Of a stretch of DNA of 64,000 nucleotides, positions 62,267 through 64,000 are shown piece after piece. Every line of letters starts with the position of its first letter. The first letter of the stretch is position 1. The notes beneath the pieces are model-generated. The model was not told the origin of the DNA and did not search any database. It saw only the letters and a list, made by a program, of their open reading frames with translations. Both the position numbers and the translations under genes were made by a program. This DNA comes from Portulaca oleracea (Eukaryota > Streptophyta > Magnoliopsida > Caryophyllales > Portulacaceae), in NCBI GenBank assembly GCA_029582165.1, contig CM055870.1, positions 12,165,832 through 12,229,831 of the forward strand. Direction: 5' to 3'.

Positions 62267-63994
62267 TCACCCGAAGGCACATTTACGTGGATTTAATCTC
62301 ATTCCGTACTTACGGAGCCTAAGGAAAAACTTTCTAAGGCTATCTAAATGTGTTTCGCGATCGACGGATTTAATAATCATATCATCCACGTAAACCTCTG
62401 CTTCCCTATGCATCATATCATGCAACAATGTGGTGGCAGTCCTTTGATAGGTTGCGCCTGCATTCTTTAACCCAAATGGCATCACTACGTAGCAGAATGT
62501 ACCCCAATGAGTGATGAATGTTGTCTTCTCCATATCCTCCTCAGACATCTTGACTTGATTATAACCGGAGTACCCGTCCATGAATGAAAGAAGGGCGTGG
62601 CCACAAGTGTTATCTACTAAGATATCAATGTGGGGTAAAGGAAAGTCATCTTTCGGACTTGCTTTGTTCAAATCCCTAAAATCTACACACATTCGAACTC
62701 TCCCATCCTTCTTTGGAACTGGAACTACATTTGCTACCCATTGTGGATATTCCGACACCCTAATGAACCCTGCACTTAACTGCTTCTCAACCTCTTCCTT
62801 GATCTTCAAGGCCCACTCTGGTTTCATTCTCCGAAGCTTCTGTTTGACTGGTTTAGCATCAGGGTAAAGTGGTATTCTATGCTCAGCTATTTCCCTGTCT
62901 ATGCCGGGCATATCTTGGTACGACCAGGCAAAGACATCCACAAATTCTCGTAAGAGTTGAGTAAATCGCTCTTGCTCTTTGAGAGTTAAAGATTTCCCGA
63001 TTTTGGTTATCTTAGGTTCCTCCGGGGTACCCAGATTTACAGTTATGGTTTCTTCAATTACAGAAATTCGATTCTCGTGCTCCTCTACAGCCTTTAAAAG
63101 ATCTTTAGGAATATCGGGTTCGTTTACAGCATCATTATTATTTTTATCTGAGGCAAAGCAGTTCAGGGATGGGGAACGAGAAGAGTCGTAAGCGAAAGAG
63201 TTCATTTCATTGAATGGAGAAACAAAAACATCAACAAATGACTCAACAGACCCCTCAGAAGTAGATGCAACAGACTTAGTGGGCTTAAGGCCCGACTCTA
63301 AGACAGACTCAGAAAATGGAACATGAACAGAATGAGGACTAGACCCAGATCCATGCATAGACTCTCCTATAGCTAAGGTGAACTCTTTATCTCCATCAGC
63401 CGATATCCAGGTGACTTGCTTGTTCTCCTGGCCCCATGTTGTGATGAGTTCGGTAGGATCAAAATCCATGCTTGATAAGGCTAGAGAAAGTGCCTCCACA
63501 GGTCTCTCTTCTTTTCGGGCCTCTCGACCAAACAACATCCCAAAGATGTTACTCCCGGCTAAATGAGTCCAATCTAGTGGGGTCTTGCTCTCCCGTGCTG
63601 GCGTGAAAAGTTCTTCCTCGAGCAGCATGCAGTCACTAAAAATCTCCAATCCTGGAACCATAATCCCCTTGCTTTTCAAGTAGTATGGCTCTGGAAAGCC
63701 GAAGTAGGGAAAATAATCTCCTTCTTTCACAAACTGACCGTTAAGCGTGAGTGGATACGGCTTCACACTATAAAGCGGTATTGGCTCACTCTTCTTGACG
63801 ATCATAGCCTTCTTGGCCAATCGTTGTTCTTCCTCCGTCGGAGTGTACCCCAATCCAAAACGATAGTTTCCTTTTTGAGTCAAGGGAACGGATGTGGGCT
63901 CTTGTGCTCTCCTTCCTAAAGGTAAACCAGGAAAGTAACCTTGTCTTTTGAGTATAGCGTTGACCTTCCTATTCGAGTAAGGATCGAAGTCCAA
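62267..63994 (-). CDS. Tat pol: linker and reverse transcriptase (N terminus beyond window)
   Basis: 575 codons, open to the window edge, so it is part of a larger polyprotein. Residues 1-300 are an acidic, Ser-rich linker starting NAILKRQGYFPGLPLG, with a GLGY motif. RT follows: FVDVFAWSYQDMPGID, then KDGRVRMCVDFRDLNKASP, FPLPHID, FMDGYSGYNQVKM and the active site YVDDM near residue 545. No protease motif is visible in this part. The frame ends by a frameshift after NPRKCAFG, where the RT thumb should follow. The catalytic residues are intact. Confidence 0.9.
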   Translation of the reverse strand: MDFDPYSNRKVNAILKRQGYFPGLPLGRRAQEPTSVPLTQKGNYRFGLGYTPTEEEQRLAKKAMIVKKSEPIPLYSVKPYPLTLNGQFVKEGDYFPYFGFPEPYYLKSKGIMVPGLEIFSDCMLLEEELFTPARESKTPLDWTHLAGSNIFGMLFGREARKEERPVEALSLALSSMDFDPTELITTWGQENKQVTWISADGDKEFTLAIGESMHGSGSSPHSVHVPFSESVLESGLKPTKSVASTSEGSVESFVDVFVSPFNEMNSFAYDSSRSPSLNCFASDKNNNDAVNEPDIPKDLLKAVEEHENRISVIEETITVNLGTPEEPKITKIGKSLTLKEQERFTQLLREFVDVFAWSYQDMPGIDREIAEHRIPLYPDAKPVKQKLRRMKPEWALKIKEEVEKQLSAGFIRVSEYPQWVANVVPVPKKDGRVRMCVDFRDLNKASPKDDFPLPHIDILVDNTCGHALLSFMDGYSGYNQVKMSEEDMEKTTFITHWGTFCYVVMPFGLKNAGATYQRTATTLLHDMMHREAEVYVDDMIIKSVDRETHLDSLRKFFLRLRKYGMRLNPRKCAFG

Positions 63995-64000
63995 AGGTGC

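Larger units (their letters stand above)
55081..64000 (-). mobile_element. Ty3/gypsy Tat-lineage retrotransposon, partial (5' part beyond the window)
   Basis: It runs leftwards. From the right edge it shows a linker and RT, RNase H, second RNase H (aRH), integrase, then an untranslated region of about 4 kb with an antisense ORF and CpG palindromes, a purine tract and a 3' LTR candidate. The extra RNase H and the antisense ORF between pol and the 3' LTR are characteristic of the Tat lineage. Frameshifts at 60432-60438 and across 61938-62267 show the copy is dead. The gag, protease and 5' LTR lie beyond 64000. The left border at 55081 is tentative. Confidence 0.85.

Overview
This is a eudicot-like nuclear genome segment: AT-rich, with long introns, GT-AG splice sites, plant-specific gene families and nested plant retroelements. 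I see no rRNA, tRNA, CRISPR array or bacterial-type operon. Four genes appear intact. They are a chloroplast-type PfkB sugar/nucleoside kinase (minus, 8423-12770, 13 exons, 416 aa), a mitochondrial ribosomal protein uL29m/MRPL47 (plus, 21204-23867, 3 coding exons, 141 aa), a one-exon basic Ser-rich protein of unknown function (plus, 24940-25575), and an ALE2-like receptor kinase (minus, 26965-34744, 8 coding exons, 743 aa). A fifth, a type I (M-gamma) MADS-box gene (minus, 3674-4329), looks dead: it has a homopolymer frameshift and its last codons come from a retroelement terminus.

Layout. 1-361 is a foldback element. About 400-3700 is LTR-like sequence ending in CGGGGCGTTACA against the MADS remnant. 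4561-7380 is a degraded LTR-like block whose relative recurs at 38741-44800. 8423-13201 holds the PfkB gene and its upstream region. 13202-20110 is a mosaic: foldback arms, two pieces of an RTE-type LINE, and a nearly full Ty1/copia element on the minus strand (13616-19114). 20900-35200 is the gene island, whose introns carry small MITE-like elements and poly(C)/(AC)n/poly(A) tracts. 35200-38400 holds a Tourist-like MITE and a TRIM. 39762-42614 is a compact copia-derived element with intact termini that encodes only Gag and a broken protease (TR-GAG type), inserted in the 38741-44800 block. 45000-51026 is an unexplained stretch plus a decayed L1-type LINE, with a hAT-type element (46722-47356, perfect 8-bp target duplication). 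51028-55080 is a long LTR-like sequence. From about 55081 to the window end lies a Ty3/gypsy element of the Tat lineage on the minus strand, with RT, RNase H, a second RNase H, integrase, an antisense ORF and about thirty copies of a CpG-rich palindrome.

The genes do not form a pathway; they act independently in plastid, mitochondrion, plasma membrane and (formerly) nucleus. The most interesting material is in the mobile DNA: a 14-bp complementarity between the primer-binding position and the LTR of the copia element, the Gag-only element, the antisense ORF with its palindrome array, and a roughly 145-bp MITE family present in introns of two genes. All calls come from reading the sequence; no database search was run. 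Exon borders were chosen by GT-AG signals and phase consistency.
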